Notes: a model not told the origin generated them from the sequence alone. 64,000 nt of DNA from Kitasatospora mediocidica KCTC 9733 (GCF_000744225.1 NZ_JQLN01000005.1:2627001-2691000); one strand, 5' to 3'; positions 23,897 to 33,219 are shown, counted from the first letter of the stretch. A program made the numbers and translations.

Positions 23897-25495
23897 CTAC
23901 AGGGGGATGTTGCCGTGCTTCTTGGGCGGCAGCACCTCGCGCTTGCCGCGCAGGGCGCGCAGTCCGCGCACGATGTGCCGACGCGTCTCGGAGGGCGCGA
24001 TCACCGCGTCCACGTACCCGCGCTCGGCGGCCAGGTACGGGTTGAGCAGGGTGTCCTCGTACTCGGCGAGCTTCTCGGCCCGCTTGGCGTCGAAATCGTC
24101 CGCAGCCGCCAGTTCCCGACGGTAGACGATGTTCACCGCGCCCTGCGCGCCCATCACGGCGATCTGCGCGGTCGGCCAGGCCAGGTTGAGGTCCGCGCCC
24201 AGGTGCTTGGAGCCCATCACGTCGTACGCGCCGCCGAAGGCCTTCCGGGTGATCACGGTGATCAGCGGCACGGTCGCCTCGGCGTAGGCGTAGATCAGCT
24301 TGGCGCCGCGCCGGATGATGCCGTCCCACTCCTGGTCGGTGCCGGGCAGGAAGCCGGGGACGTCGACGAAGGTGATCACCGGGATGTTGAAGCTGTCGCA
24401 GGTCCGCACGAACCGCGCGGCCTTCTCGCTGGCCGCGATGTTCAGGCAGCCCGCCAGGTCCAGCGGCTGGTTGCCGACGATGCCGACCGGACGGCCCTCG
24501 ATCCGGCCGAAGCCGGTGATGATGTTGGCCGCGTAGAGCGGCTGGGTCTCCAGGAACTCGCCGTCGTCCACGATGTGCTCGATGACGGTGTGCATGTCGT
24601 ACGGCTGGTTGGCCGAGTCCGGGATCAGCGTGTCGAGTTCGAGGTCCTCGTCGCTCACCGCGAGGTCGGCCTCCTCGGGGTAGGCCGGCGGGTCCGAGAG
24701 GTTGTTGGAGGGCAGGTACGAGAGCAGGCTCTTGACGTACTCGATGGCCTCCTTCTCGTCCGCGGCCAGGTAGTGCGCGTTGCCGGACTTGGTGTTGTGC
24801 GCCCGGGCGCCGCCCAGCTCCTCCATGCCGACGTCCTCGCCGGTGACGGTCTTGATCACGTCGGGGCCGGTGATGAACATGTGCGAGGTCTGGTCGGCCA
24901 TCACCACGAAGTCGGTGATCGCGGGGGAGTACACCGCGCCGCCGGCGCAGGGGCCCATGATCAGCGAGATCTGCGGGATGACCCCGGAGGCGTGCACGTT
25001 GCGGCGGAAGATCTCGCCGTACAGGCCGAGCGAGACCACGCCCTCCTGGATCCGGGCGCCGCCGGAGTCGTTGATGCCGATGACCGGGCAGCCGGTCTTC
25101 AGGGCGAAGTCCATCACCTTGACGATCTTCTCGCCGAAGACCTCGCCCAGCGAGCCGCCGAAGACGGTGAAGTCCTGGGCGAAGACGGCGACCTGACGGC
25201 CGTCGACGGTGCCGTAACCGGTCACCACGCCGTCGCCGTACGGCCGGTTCTTCTCCTGGCCGAAGTTCACCGAGCGGTGGCGGGCGAACTCGTCGAACTC
25301 CACGAAGGAGTCCTCGTCCATCAGCTCCAGCACCCGCTCACGGGCCGTCAGTTTGCCCTTGGCGTGCTGCTTCTCGACGGCGGCGGCGGAGCCGGAGTGC
25401 ACCGCCTCGTCGAGCCTGCGGCGCAGGTCGGCCAGCTTGCCGGCGGTGGTGTGGGGCGCGGCTGCGGGCTGGGGGAGAGATACGGCCTCGGTCAT
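23897..25495 (-). CDS. pccB: Propionyl-CoA carboxylase beta subunit (carboxyltransferase)
   Basis: A 532-residue carboxyltransferase with two crotonase-fold halves. The N-terminal half has DFTVFGGSLGEV, INDSGGARIQEGV and MGPCAGGAVYSPA. The C-terminal half has DVPGFLPG and AFGGAYDVMGSKHLGAD. Asp425 in GGAYDVM matches the Asp (422 in S. coelicolor PccB) that favours propionyl-CoA over acetyl-CoA. It transfers carboxyl from AccA2-biotin to propionyl-CoA, giving methylmalonyl-CoA for polyketides. The ATG at 25495 fits the family start; the longer frame to 25666 lacks protein-like sequence. Transcribed with accE. Confidence 0.95.
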   Translation of the reverse strand: MTEAVSLPQPAAAPHTTAGKLADLRRRLDEAVHSGSAAAVEKQHAKGKLTARERVLELMDEDSFVEFDEFARHRSVNFGQEKNRPYGDGVVTGYGTVDGRQVAVFAQDFTVFGGSLGEVFGEKIVKVMDFALKTGCPVIGINDSGGARIQEGVVSLGLYGEIFRRNVHASGVIPQISLIMGPCAGGAVYSPAITDFVVMADQTSHMFITGPDVIKTVTGEDVGMEELGGARAHNTKSGNAHYLAADEKEAIEYVKSLLSYLPSNNLSDPPAYPEEADLAVSDEDLELDTLIPDSANQPYDMHTVIEHIVDDGEFLETQPLYAANIITGFGRIEGRPVGIVGNQPLDLAGCLNIAASEKAARFVRTCDSFNIPVITFVDVPGFLPGTDQEWDGIIRRGAKLIYAYAEATVPLITVITRKAFGGAYDVMGSKHLGADLNLAWPTAQIAVMGAQGAVNIVYRRELAAADDFDAKRAEKLAEYEDTLLNPYLAAERGYVDAVIAPSETRRHIVRGLRALRGKREVLPPKKHGNIPL

Positions 25496-25692
25496 CCCGT
25501 GGAGTTCCTCACTCGAAAGAGTCGCGGTGGACGAGGGGAGTCCGGGCAGGACGGTACCGCGAACTACTGCGCAGTAGCGTAGCCAGCCGGGCGGGTCTGT
25601 CGTTATGGCCAGCGACACAGTGTGTTCACCGGACTTCTGCGGGACCATGGGTCGGCCTACGGCCACCCGCGGTTCGCCCTAGGGTAGGAATC

Positions 25693-26586
25693 ATGACCGA
25701 GCCGGATCGCCCCCGACGCAGTGGACTGCGTGGTTTCGGCCACGACGGCCCGTCCCCCTGGACCGACCTCGAACGCCCGCCGCTGGACGCCGACGCGCTG
25801 CGCCGCGACCTCGTGCTGCCCGGCAGCCTGTGGACGGCGCTGGACGTGGTCACCGAGACCGGCTCGACCAACAGCGACCTCACCGCCCGGGCCGCCGCCG
25901 GGGCACCGGAGGGAGCGGTGCTGGTCGCCGAGCGGCAGAGCGCCGGGCGTGGCCGGCTTGACCGGCAGTGGAGCGCCCCCGCCCGGTCGGGCCTCTTCCT
26001 CTCCATGCTGCTGCGCCCGACCGTGCCGCGTGAGCGGCTCGGCTGGCTGCCGATCCTGGTCGGGGTGGCGGCCGCGGGCGCGGTCAGCCGGGTCGGCGGC
26101 ATCGAGGTCGGCCTGAAGTGGCCCAACGACCTCCAGGTCACGGTGGACGGCGCCGAGCGCAAGCTCGGCGGCATCCTCACCGAGCTGACCGGCGAGGCCG
26201 TGGTGGCGGGTCTGGGCCTGAACGTGTCGCTGCGCGCCGACGAGTTGCCCGTCCCGACCGCCGCCTCGCTGGCCCTGGCCGGCGCCGAGGTCACCGAGCG
26301 GACCACGCTGCTGCGCGCGGTGCTGCGCCAGTTCGCCGAGTTGTACGGCGAGTGGCAGGCCGCCGCCGGCGACCCGCACGCCAGCGGGCTGCTGCCGGCC
26401 TACGCGGCGCGCTGCACCACGCTGGGCCGTCAGGTCCTGGTGCAGCTGCCGGGCGATCGTGAGCTGCGCGGCGAGGCGGTCGCGGTCGACGGGGACGGCC
26501 GCCTGGTGGTGCGCAAGGCCGACGGGACCCGGCAGCCGGTCGGCGCGGGCGACGTCGTGCACGTCAGGCCGGAGCCCGCGGGGTAG
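25693..26586 (+). CDS. birA: Biotin-[acetyl-CoA-carboxylase] ligase
   Basis: A 297-residue monofunctional BirA without the N-terminal repressor helix-turn-helix. Catalytic-domain motifs are TGSTNSDL, QSAGRGRLDRQW (biotin loop), LKWPNDL and KLGGILTEL, with a C-terminal SH3-like BPL_C domain. It attaches biotin to the BCCP Lys of acyl-CoA carboxylases; the divergent neighbour pccB and nearby accA2 show the functional cluster. The ATG at 25693 is about 200 bases from the pccB start, so the two units share a divergent promoter region. Confidence 0.93.
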   Translation: MTEPDRPRRSGLRGFGHDGPSPWTDLERPPLDADALRRDLVLPGSLWTALDVVTETGSTNSDLTARAAAGAPEGAVLVAERQSAGRGRLDRQWSAPARSGLFLSMLLRPTVPRERLGWLPILVGVAAAGAVSRVGGIEVGLKWPNDLQVTVDGAERKLGGILTELTGEAVVAGLGLNVSLRADELPVPTAASLALAGAEVTERTTLLRAVLRQFAELYGEWQAAAGDPHASGLLPAYAARCTTLGRQVLVQLPGDRELRGEAVAVDGDGRLVVRKADGTRQPVGAGDVVHVRPEPAG

Positions 26587-26761
26587 CGCGTGTCCCGGCG
26601 TCAGCCGCCCCGATCGGCACCTGATGCCCCGGATCCGGCGATTCCGTGCGACCATTCCACCTGGCAACGGTGTGAGGCGCGCCACTGTCGATGCGACGGT
26701 GCGCTGTCCCGCACAGGGCAGGACCTCAAGGCAAGTGCGACGACCGCACGGGGACGGACCG

Positions 26762-27958
26762 GTGGCAGACGACGACGGTGGGGCGCCGGAGGAAAGCCCG
26801 CACGGCAGCGCCGAAGCTCAGCACCACGGCGCCGAGCCCGAGGACGCGGACGGCACCGTCGCCCTCGACCTGGAGCGGCTGATCCTGGACGCGCCGCGCC
26901 GCTACACCCCGTACCAGGCGGCCCGCGCCGCCGAGGTCCCGATGGAGCTCGCCACCCGCTTCTGGCGCGCCATGGGGTTCCCCGACATCGGACAGTCCCG
27001 GGCGCTGAACGACAGCGACGTGATCGCGCTGCGCCGGTTGGCCGGCCTGGTGGAGTCCGGGCTGCTGAGCGAGCCGATGGCGATCCAGGTGGCCCGCTCG
27101 ACCGGCCAGACCACCGCGCGGCTCGCGGGCTGGCAGATGGACACCTTCCTGGACAACCTCACCCAGGCCGTCGAGCCCGGCCTGACCCGGGCCGACGTCG
27201 CCTACCCGCTGGTCGAGCTGCTGTTGCCGGAGCTGGAGCAGTTCCTCGTCTACGTCTGGCGGCGCCAGCTGGCCGCCGTCACCGGGCGGGTCGTGCAGGC
27301 GGCCGAGGACACCGAGATCATCAGCGGCCGGCTCGCGGTGGGCTTCGCCGACCTGGTCGGCTTCACCCGGCTCTCCCGCCGGCTGGAGGAGGAGGAGCTC
27401 GGTGAGCTGGTGGAGACCTTCGAGTCCACCTGCTCCGACCTGATCGCCGGGCAGGGCGGCCGGCTGATCAAGACCCTGGGCGACGAGATTCTCTACGTCT
27501 CCGAGGACCCGGTGACCGCCGCCGAGATCGCGCTCAGCCTGGTCGACACGCTGACCAAGGACGACACCATGCCCGCGCTGCGGGTCGGGATGGCCTTCGG
27601 CGCGGTGACCTCGCGGATGGGCGACGTCTTCGGCACCACGGTCAACCTGGCCAGCCGGCTCACCTCGATCGCCCAGCGCGACGCGGTGCTGATCGACGGC
27701 GAGTTCGCCATCGCGCTGGAGCAGGCGGGGGCCGGGACGCAGGGGGCCGTGGACGGTTCGGGCTCGGCCCAGGCCCAGCTCGCGGAGGCGTTGGCCGCCG
27801 CCTCCGGTGCCCCGCTGGGCAGCATGGGTGCGCAGCCGCAGGCCGCCGGCGGCGGGCCGCGCTTCCAGCTCCAGCCGATGTGGCGCCGCCCGGTGCGCGG
27901 GCTCGGGCTGGTGGAGCCCTGGCTGCTCAGCCGGCGCAGCCGTACACCGAACGGCTGA
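26762..27958 (+). CDS. cya: Class III adenylate cyclase
   Basis: A 398-residue soluble cyclase. An N-terminal ~180-residue helical region contains a MerR-like YTPYQAARAAEV motif. The class III cyclase domain follows, with GFADLVGFTRLSR (metal Asp197), the substrate-specifying KTLGDEILY (Lys237, Asp241) and FGTTVNLASRL. The Lys is consistent with ATP use. The C-terminal Ala/Gly/Pro-rich tail is low complexity. In S. coelicolor the single cyclase Cya near birA makes cAMP for germination and development. The GTG at 26762 after CACGGGGA was chosen; the upstream frame overlaps birA and is not protein-like. Confidence 0.93.
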   Translation: MADDDGGAPEESPHGSAEAQHHGAEPEDADGTVALDLERLILDAPRRYTPYQAARAAEVPMELATRFWRAMGFPDIGQSRALNDSDVIALRRLAGLVESGLLSEPMAIQVARSTGQTTARLAGWQMDTFLDNLTQAVEPGLTRADVAYPLVELLLPELEQFLVYVWRRQLAAVTGRVVQAAEDTEIISGRLAVGFADLVGFTRLSRRLEEEELGELVETFESTCSDLIAGQGGRLIKTLGDEILYVSEDPVTAAEIALSLVDTLTKDDTMPALRVGMAFGAVTSRMGDVFGTTVNLASRLTSIAQRDAVLIDGEFAIALEQAGAGTQGAVDGSGSAQAQLAEALAAASGAPLGSMGAQPQAAGGGPRFQLQPMWRRPVRGLGLVEPWLLSRRSRTPNG

Positions 27959-27983
27959 GCCCGGTGCGGGTGGGCCCGATGCG

Positions 27984-28009
27984 GTAAACCGGTCGCTCGA
28001 CCGGTTTAC
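27984..28009. terminator. Hairpin between cya and GGDEF gene
   Basis: A perfect 11-bp inverted repeat (GTAAACCGGTC with its complement, loop GCTC) lies 25 bases after the cya stop. It could terminate cya or act as an operator for the following gene. Confidence 0.6.
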
Positions 28010-28124
28010 GATCAGTCTGAGCCGGTTGGCAGTACTTTTCCGACAAACCGGGCATATCCTCGGCAATCACCCCTAATCTTGACCTCAGACGGGACACGAG
28101 GCCGAATCGACGGTTGGGGCGAGC

Positions 28125-30026
28125 GTGGGTGGTGCGCAGCTGATGGCGGAACTCGGACATCCCGGGACGGGCTCGGCGGGCTCGGGGGACGCGATGGCCA
28201 CGGGCCTCGACCAGCGCCTCCAGGCCGTCGTGGAGATGGCCCAGGACATGGCCGGTGCGCAGAGCGCGCTGGAGGCCGTCCGGGCGGCGGCCGCACGGGC
28301 GACCACGGCGCTGGGTGCCTCGATGACCGCCGTCTCGGTCTGGGACCGCGAGTCGGGGCGGCTGCGCGTGCTGGTCAACCACGGCGAACTGGCCGCCGGT
28401 GAGGAGGAGATCCCGGAGGACGAGTCCTACCCGGTCGCCGACTTCCCCGAGATCGTCACCTTCCTCGACGAACACTGGTCCACCAGCCGGCTGCCCCGCG
28501 CCTGGGTGCAGACCGCCGAAGACCTGCTGCCGGGCGAGCACGCCGGCCTCGCCGCGCACCTGCACGCCGACAACGGCGCGTTCTGCCGCCAGCGCGCCGC
28601 CGGGCTGCGCCGTCGCGGCCGGTCCTGCTGCCTGGTCGCCCCGATCGTGCTGCACGGCCAGGCCTGGGGTGAGCTCTACCTGGCCCGCGGCGAGGGCCTG
28701 CCGGTCTTCACCGACGCCGACGCCCAGTACGCCACCCTGTTGGCCGCCCAGATCTCGGCGGGCCTTGCGCAGAGCGAGCGGCTGGCCGACCTGCGCCGGC
28801 TGGCCTTCACCGACCCGCTCACCGGCCTGGCCAACCGCCGGGCCGTGGACGCCCGGCTGGAGAGCGCGCTGGCCGCCCACAACCGGGACAACACGGTGGT
28901 CTCGCTGGTGGTCTGCGACGTCAACGGTCTCAAGCGGATCAACGACCAACACGGCCACGAGATGGGCGACCGGCTGCTGGAACGGTTCGCCAACCAGCTC
29001 TCGATGGCCGGCGCCAAGCTGCCCGGCAGCCTCGCCGCCCGGCTCGGCGGCGACGAGTTCTGCCTGCTGGCGGAGGGTCAGAAGTCCGACGAGGTGGTCG
29101 CGGTGGCCGAGGAGCTGTGCGCCCGGGCGCTGCAACTCGCCGACGGCGAGGGGGTGGCCTGCGGAATCGCCTCCACCGGCGACTCGATCGGCCCGGTCAG
29201 CACCCCCGACCGGCTCTTCCGGCTGGCCGACGCGGCCCAGTACCGGGCCAAGGCCGCCCGCGCCGCCCACCCGGTGGTGGCCGGCCGCAGCCACGGCCCG
29301 GGCCTGGCCCCCGACCCCACCGTGCTGCTGGCCGACGCCGCGGACCCGCACCACCGGGCCGACGGCCGTGGCCGCGGCGGCTCGGGGGCCCGCGGCACGC
29401 ACGGCGACCGCCGCCGGTTCCGCGGCGCCGCGCACAGCGCCGACCCCGGGCAGCTGCTCACCGCCGTCCTCGGCGTGCTGGACCAGCAGAGCGGCGGCCG
29501 GGCCAGTCACCCCGCCGACACGCTGGGCCGGCTGGCGTCGGTCGCCGAGACCTCCGCGCGGCTGCTGGACGCGGTCGCCTGGTGGATCAGTTACGTCCCG
29601 CCCGGCTCGCAGCTGATGCACACGGCCCAGCACGCGGTGTACCGGATGACCAAGGGCCCGGGCACCCGTGGTGAGGGAGCGGTCTCGCCGGGGGCGGCCC
29701 GCCGCGCGGAGAACCAGCGCGCCCGGATCGAGGCGCCGGACGCGGTCTTCGACCTGGAGCACTACCCCTTCACCGCGACGGCGGTGCGCGGCGGCGCCTT
29801 CGCGCTGCGGACCGGCTCGGCGGGCAACGACCCGGCGGAGGAGGCCGTCCTGGTGGTCGGTGGTTACAAGGGCATGGTCGCGGCCGGCGGGGCCAACCCG
29901 GCGGGCGGCTGGTTGCTCGAACTCTTCGCGGACGACGCCACCCTGCCGCTCGGTCAGATCGCCCCGGCCCTGCGCGCCCTGGTCGCCGTCGCGCTCTCCG
30001 GCCCGTCCTCGCCGCCCCCGGGTTAG
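28125..30026 (+). CDS. GAF-GGDEF protein, putative diguanylate cyclase
   Basis: A protein of up to 633 residues. A GAF-like sensor domain covers about residues 30-215 (LHADNGAFCRQRAAGLR has two Cys near CRSCC-type residues). A full GGDEF domain follows (about 225-400), beginning LAFTDPLTGLANRRA and with intact GGDEF at 308-312, so cyclic di-GMP synthesis is expected. No RxxD inhibition site stands before GGDEF. A further ~200-residue C-terminal region has no domain I recognise. GTG start at 28125; ATG 28143 is an alternative. The gene ends four bases into the convergent fdhD stop. Confidence 0.88.
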   Translation: MGGAQLMAELGHPGTGSAGSGDAMATGLDQRLQAVVEMAQDMAGAQSALEAVRAAAARATTALGASMTAVSVWDRESGRLRVLVNHGELAAGEEEIPEDESYPVADFPEIVTFLDEHWSTSRLPRAWVQTAEDLLPGEHAGLAAHLHADNGAFCRQRAAGLRRRGRSCCLVAPIVLHGQAWGELYLARGEGLPVFTDADAQYATLLAAQISAGLAQSERLADLRRLAFTDPLTGLANRRAVDARLESALAAHNRDNTVVSLVVCDVNGLKRINDQHGHEMGDRLLERFANQLSMAGAKLPGSLAARLGGDEFCLLAEGQKSDEVVAVAEELCARALQLADGEGVACGIASTGDSIGPVSTPDRLFRLADAAQYRAKAARAAHPVVAGRSHGPGLAPDPTVLLADAADPHHRADGRGRGGSGARGTHGDRRRFRGAAHSADPGQLLTAVLGVLDQQSGGRASHPADTLGRLASVAETSARLLDAVAWWISYVPPGSQLMHTAQHAVYRMTKGPGTRGEGAVSPGAARRAENQRARIEAPDAVFDLEHYPFTATAVRGGAFALRTGSAGNDPAEEAVLVVGGYKGMVAAGGANPAGGWLLELFADDATLPLGQIAPALRALVAVALSGPSSPPPG

Positions 30027-30850
30027 GCCTTCGCGTGGACGCGGTCCGCCCGGGTGTAGACGTTCGCCGACTCGCCGCGCAGGAAGCCGAGCAGAGTGAG
30101 GCCGAGTTCCTCGGCGAGATCCACCGCGAGCGAGGACGGCGCGGAGACCGCCGCCAGCAGCGGGAGCCCGGCCAGCGCGGCCTTCTGGGTGAGTTCGAAC
30201 GAGGCCCGGCCGCTGACCAGCAGCAGGTGGCCGGTCAGCGGCAGCAGGCCTTCGCGCAGCGCCCAGCCGACCACCTTGTCCACCGCGTTGTGCCGCCCGA
30301 CGTCCTCACGGGCGCAGAGCAGCTCGCCGTCGGCGGTGAACAGGCCGGCGGCGTGCAGACCGCCGGTGCTGTCGAAGGTCCGCTGGGCGGCGCGCAGCCG
30401 GTCGGGGAGGGTGTAGAGCAGCTCCGGCGCGACCCGCAGCGGGTCGTCGGTGATCGGCCACCGTACATGGGTGCGGACGGCGTCCACGGTGTCCCGTCCG
30501 CACAGGCCGCAGGCGCTGGTGGTGAGCAGGTTGCGGTGGGCGGAGAGCGGCAGTGCGGGTGCGCCGCGCAGGGCGGCGTCCACCACGTTGTAGGTGTTGG
30601 CGCCGTCCTCGTCCGTCCCGGCGCAGTAGCGCAGGGCGGCCAGCCCGTCCGCCGTGTGGACCAGGCCCTCGCCGACCAGGAAGCCGGCCACCAGGTCGAA
30701 GTCGTGGCCGGGGGTGCGCATGGTGACGGTCAGCGGCTCGCCGCCGACCCGGATCTCCAACGGCTCCTCGGCCGCCAGCGCGTCCGGGCGGGTCGCCCGC
30801 TCCGCGCCCGTCAGCCGCACCACGCGCCGCCGTGCCGTCGCTCGTGCCAT
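30023..30850 (-). CDS. fdhD: Formate dehydrogenase sulfurtransferase accessory protein
   Basis: A 275-residue FdhD. It transfers sulfur from IscS-type desulfurase to the molybdenum/bis-MGD cofactor so that formate dehydrogenase becomes active. Seen here are EEPLEIRVGGEPL, MRTPGHDFDLVAGFLVGEGLV, the reactive CxxC in TSACGLCGRD (Cys114, Cys117), and REDVGRHNAVDK. No formate dehydrogenase gene is in the window. The ATG at 30850 gives the family-standard start; the longer upstream frame overlaps hutH and is a shadow. It is divergent from hutH with about 100 bases between. Confidence 0.93.
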   Translation of the reverse strand: MARATARRRVVRLTGAERATRPDALAAEEPLEIRVGGEPLTVTMRTPGHDFDLVAGFLVGEGLVHTADGLAALRYCAGTDEDGANTYNVVDAALRGAPALPLSAHRNLLTTSACGLCGRDTVDAVRTHVRWPITDDPLRVAPELLYTLPDRLRAAQRTFDSTGGLHAAGLFTADGELLCAREDVGRHNAVDKVVGWALREGLLPLTGHLLLVSGRASFELTQKAALAGLPLLAAVSAPSSLAVDLAEELGLTLLGFLRGESANVYTRADRVHAKA

Positions 30851-30950
30851 CGCGTCCCGCCTCCCGCTCGCCGTGTTCCTCCTCCAGCATGAGGCACGGG
30901 TGGATTCCCTCCGCACCCGGTTGTCATATCTCCATTCAGCTGATCTGATA

Positions 30951-30968
30951 GTGCATATGGATATGCAC
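30951..30968. promoter_or_regulatory. Palindromic operator overlapping the hutH start codon
   Basis: An 8-bp perfect inverted repeat GTGCATAT-GG-ATATGCAC spans the hutH ATG at 30957. It is unusually A+T-rich for this genome, as expected of a repressor site that would block transcription or translation initiation of hutH. Confidence 0.55.
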
Positions 30969-32537
30969 AGTGCTGCCGCCCCCGACGCGCCGCTCGTCCT
31001 GGTCGGCAAGGCCGACGTCACCGCGGAGGACGTCCTCGCCGTGGCGCGGGGCAACGCCCGGGTCGAGATCGGCCCCGACTCGCTGGCCGAAATGGCCACC
31101 TCGCGCGCCCGGATCGACGCCCTCGCCGCCGAGCCCCGGCCGGTGTACGGCGTCTCGACCGGCTTCGGCGCGCTCGCCGTGCGCCACATCAGCCCCGAGC
31201 TGCGCGCCCAGCTCCAGCGCTCGCTGGTCCGCTCGCACGCGGCCGGCATGGGCCCGGCCGTCGAGCGCGAGGTCACCCGCGCGCTGATCTTCCTGCGGAT
31301 GAAGACGCTGGCCTCCGGCCGTACCGGCGTCCGCCCGCTGGTCGCCGAGACGATGGCAGCCCTGCTCAACGCCGACATCACCCCCGTGGTCCGCGAGTTC
31401 GGCTCGCTCGGCTGCTCGGGCGACCTCGCGCCGCTCTCGCACTGCGCGCTGGTGCTGATGGGCGAGGGCGTCGCGTACGGCCCCGACGGCGTGGAGCGTC
31501 CGGCCGGCGAGCTGCTGGCCGAGGCCGGCATCGCCCCGGTCGAGCTGCTGGAGAAGGAGGGCCTGGCCCTCATCAACGGCACCGACGGCATGCTCGGCAT
31601 GCTGGTGATGGCCTGCGCCGACCTGGCCCGGCTCTTCACCACCGCCGACATCACCGCCGCCATGTCGCTGGAGGCACTGCTGGGCACCGACAAGGTGCTC
31701 GCCCCCGAGCTGCACGGCCCGATCCGCCCGCACCCGGGCCAGGCGCTCAGCGCCGCCAACATGCTGGCCGTCCTCAAGGGCTCCGGCCTGACCGGGCACC
31801 ACCAGGACGACGCCCCGCGGGTCCAGGACGCCTACTCGATCCGCTGCGCCCCGCAGGTGGCCGGTGCCGGTCGTGACACCCTCACGCACGCCCGCCTGGT
31901 CGCCGACCGCGAGCTCGCCGCCTCGGTCGACAACCCGGTGGTGCTGCCCGACGGCCGGGTGGAGTCGAACGGCAACTTCCACGGCGCCCCGGTCGCCTAC
32001 GTGCTGGACTTCCTGGCCATCGCCGCCGCCGACCTCGGCTCGATCTCCGAGCGGCGCACCGACCGGCTGCTCGACAAGAGCCGTTCGCACGGCCTGCCCG
32101 CCTTCCTGGCGGACGACCCGGGCGTGGACTCCGGTCTGATGATCGCCCAGTACACCCAGGCCGCCCTGGTCAGCGAGAACAAGCGGCTCGCCGTCCCCGC
32201 CTCGGTGGACTCGATCCCGTCCTCGGCGATGCAGGAGGACCACGTCTCGATGGGCTGGTCGGCCGCGCGCAAGCTGCGCCAGTCGATCGACAACCTGGGC
32301 CGCATCCTGGCCGTCGAGCTGACCGCCTCGGCCCGTGCGCTGGAGATCCGTACCGCCGACGGCGCGGTCGCGCTCGCCCCGGCCACGGCCGCCGCGCTCG
32401 CGGTGGCCCGCGAGGCCGGCGTCGGCGGGGCCGGCCGGGACCGCTTCCTGGCGCCCGACCTGGCCGCGGCCGAGGCGCTGGTCGCCAGTGGCGCCCTGCT
32501 GAGTGCCGTCGAGGCCGTCACCGGCCCGCTGGCCTAG
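30957..32537 (+). CDS. hutH: Histidine ammonia-lyase
   Basis: A 526-residue lyase that deaminates L-histidine to trans-urocanate, the first step of histidine degradation. The MIO prosthetic-group triad lies in GSLGCSGDLAPL (Cys153-Ser154-Gly155 instead of the common Ala-Ser-Gly). Other active-site parts are VYGVSTGFG (Tyr64), INGTDGM, RVQDAYSIRC and SSAMQEDHVSMG. No ribosome site precedes the ATG, so a leaderless transcript is likely; ATG 30963 is an alternative start. The rest of the pathway (hutU, hutF, hutI) lies 11 kb away. An inverted repeat overlaps the start codon. Confidence 0.96.
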   Translation: MDMHSAAAPDAPLVLVGKADVTAEDVLAVARGNARVEIGPDSLAEMATSRARIDALAAEPRPVYGVSTGFGALAVRHISPELRAQLQRSLVRSHAAGMGPAVEREVTRALIFLRMKTLASGRTGVRPLVAETMAALLNADITPVVREFGSLGCSGDLAPLSHCALVLMGEGVAYGPDGVERPAGELLAEAGIAPVELLEKEGLALINGTDGMLGMLVMACADLARLFTTADITAAMSLEALLGTDKVLAPELHGPIRPHPGQALSAANMLAVLKGSGLTGHHQDDAPRVQDAYSIRCAPQVAGAGRDTLTHARLVADRELAASVDNPVVLPDGRVESNGNFHGAPVAYVLDFLAIAAADLGSISERRTDRLLDKSRSHGLPAFLADDPGVDSGLMIAQYTQAALVSENKRLAVPASVDSIPSSAMQEDHVSMGWSAARKLRQSIDNLGRILAVELTASARALEIRTADGAVALAPATAAALAVAREAGVGGAGRDRFLAPDLAAAEALVASGALLSAVEAVTGPLA

Positions 32538-32547
32538 CCGGTCAGTG

Positions 32548-32590
32548 CCGTGCGGAGCGGGCGGGCGTCAGGTCCACTCGCTCCGCACGG
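32548..32590. terminator. Hairpin terminator between hutH and convergent gene
   Basis: A perfect 12-bp repeat (CCGTGCGGAGCG with CGCTCCGCACGG) with a 19-base loop. The loop contains the stop codon of the convergent membrane-protein gene, so the structure overlaps its coding end. Confidence 0.65.
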
Positions 32591-33026
32591 CCTGGGTGCG
32601 GCGCTCCTCGCGCCGCTCCTTGCGCTCGGCGTGGGCGGCGGCGAAGTTGACGCCGACGATGCCGGCCCAGCAGATGAACAGCCCGCCGAGGCCGCTGCCG
32701 CCGTTGTTGGAGCTGCTGGCGATCGCGGTCAGCGGGATCGCGAAGATCAGCGACAGCACCGGCAGCTTGTTGCCGCCCCAGCCGTGCCGGCGCTCGGCGC
32801 GGGCCGGCCGCTCCGGGCGCCCGGAGTCGTACGGGCCCGGCGCGTACTGGCCGATCCGCTCGGCCACCTGCTGCTCGACCCGCGCGTCGAGCCGGGCGTC
32901 GATCCGGGAGAGGAACGAGTCGACCAGCTCCGACTCGTACTCGGCGCCGAGCTCCTTGCGGGTCTGCAGGGCGGCGTCGAGGTCGTTCTTGAGATCGGTC
33001 GGGCGGGCGTCGCGGCGAGGTTCCAT
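32568..33026 (-). CDS. Small membrane protein of unknown function
   Basis: A 152-residue protein. The N-terminal ~90 residues are charged and helical (DLKNDLDAALQTRKELG, then ELVDSFLSRIDARLDARVEQQVAERIG) and probably coiled coil. A Pro/Arg linker is followed by two hydrophobic helices around a short Ser/Asn/Gly turn, ending in a highly charged AERKERREERR tail. Similar two-helix proteins with an N-terminal amphipathic helix are common in Streptomyces and have no known role. The ATG at 33026 was preferred over upstream starts, whose residues are Arg/Gly-rich noise. Confidence 0.78.
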   Translation of the reverse strand: MEPRRDARPTDLKNDLDAALQTRKELGAEYESELVDSFLSRIDARLDARVEQQVAERIGQYAPGPYDSGRPERPARAERRHGWGGNKLPVLSLIFAIPLTAIASSSNNGGSGLGGLFICWAGIVGVNFAAAHAERKERREERRTQAVRSEWT

Positions 33027-33219
33027 GCTGCACAGACTGGCGCCTGCACGACTCCCGGGTCCACCCGCGCAGCGCGCTCTCAGGGGGAAATCAGGGTGAC
33101 CCTGACGGGCCCGGGGAGTGTGCGGTCGTCCCGGCGTACGAGACGTCATTGCCCGCAGCCGCCGACTGCTGCACAGTCAGGCGGACCCGTCCCGGTCCGC
33201 CCATCCGAAGGGAGCCAAG

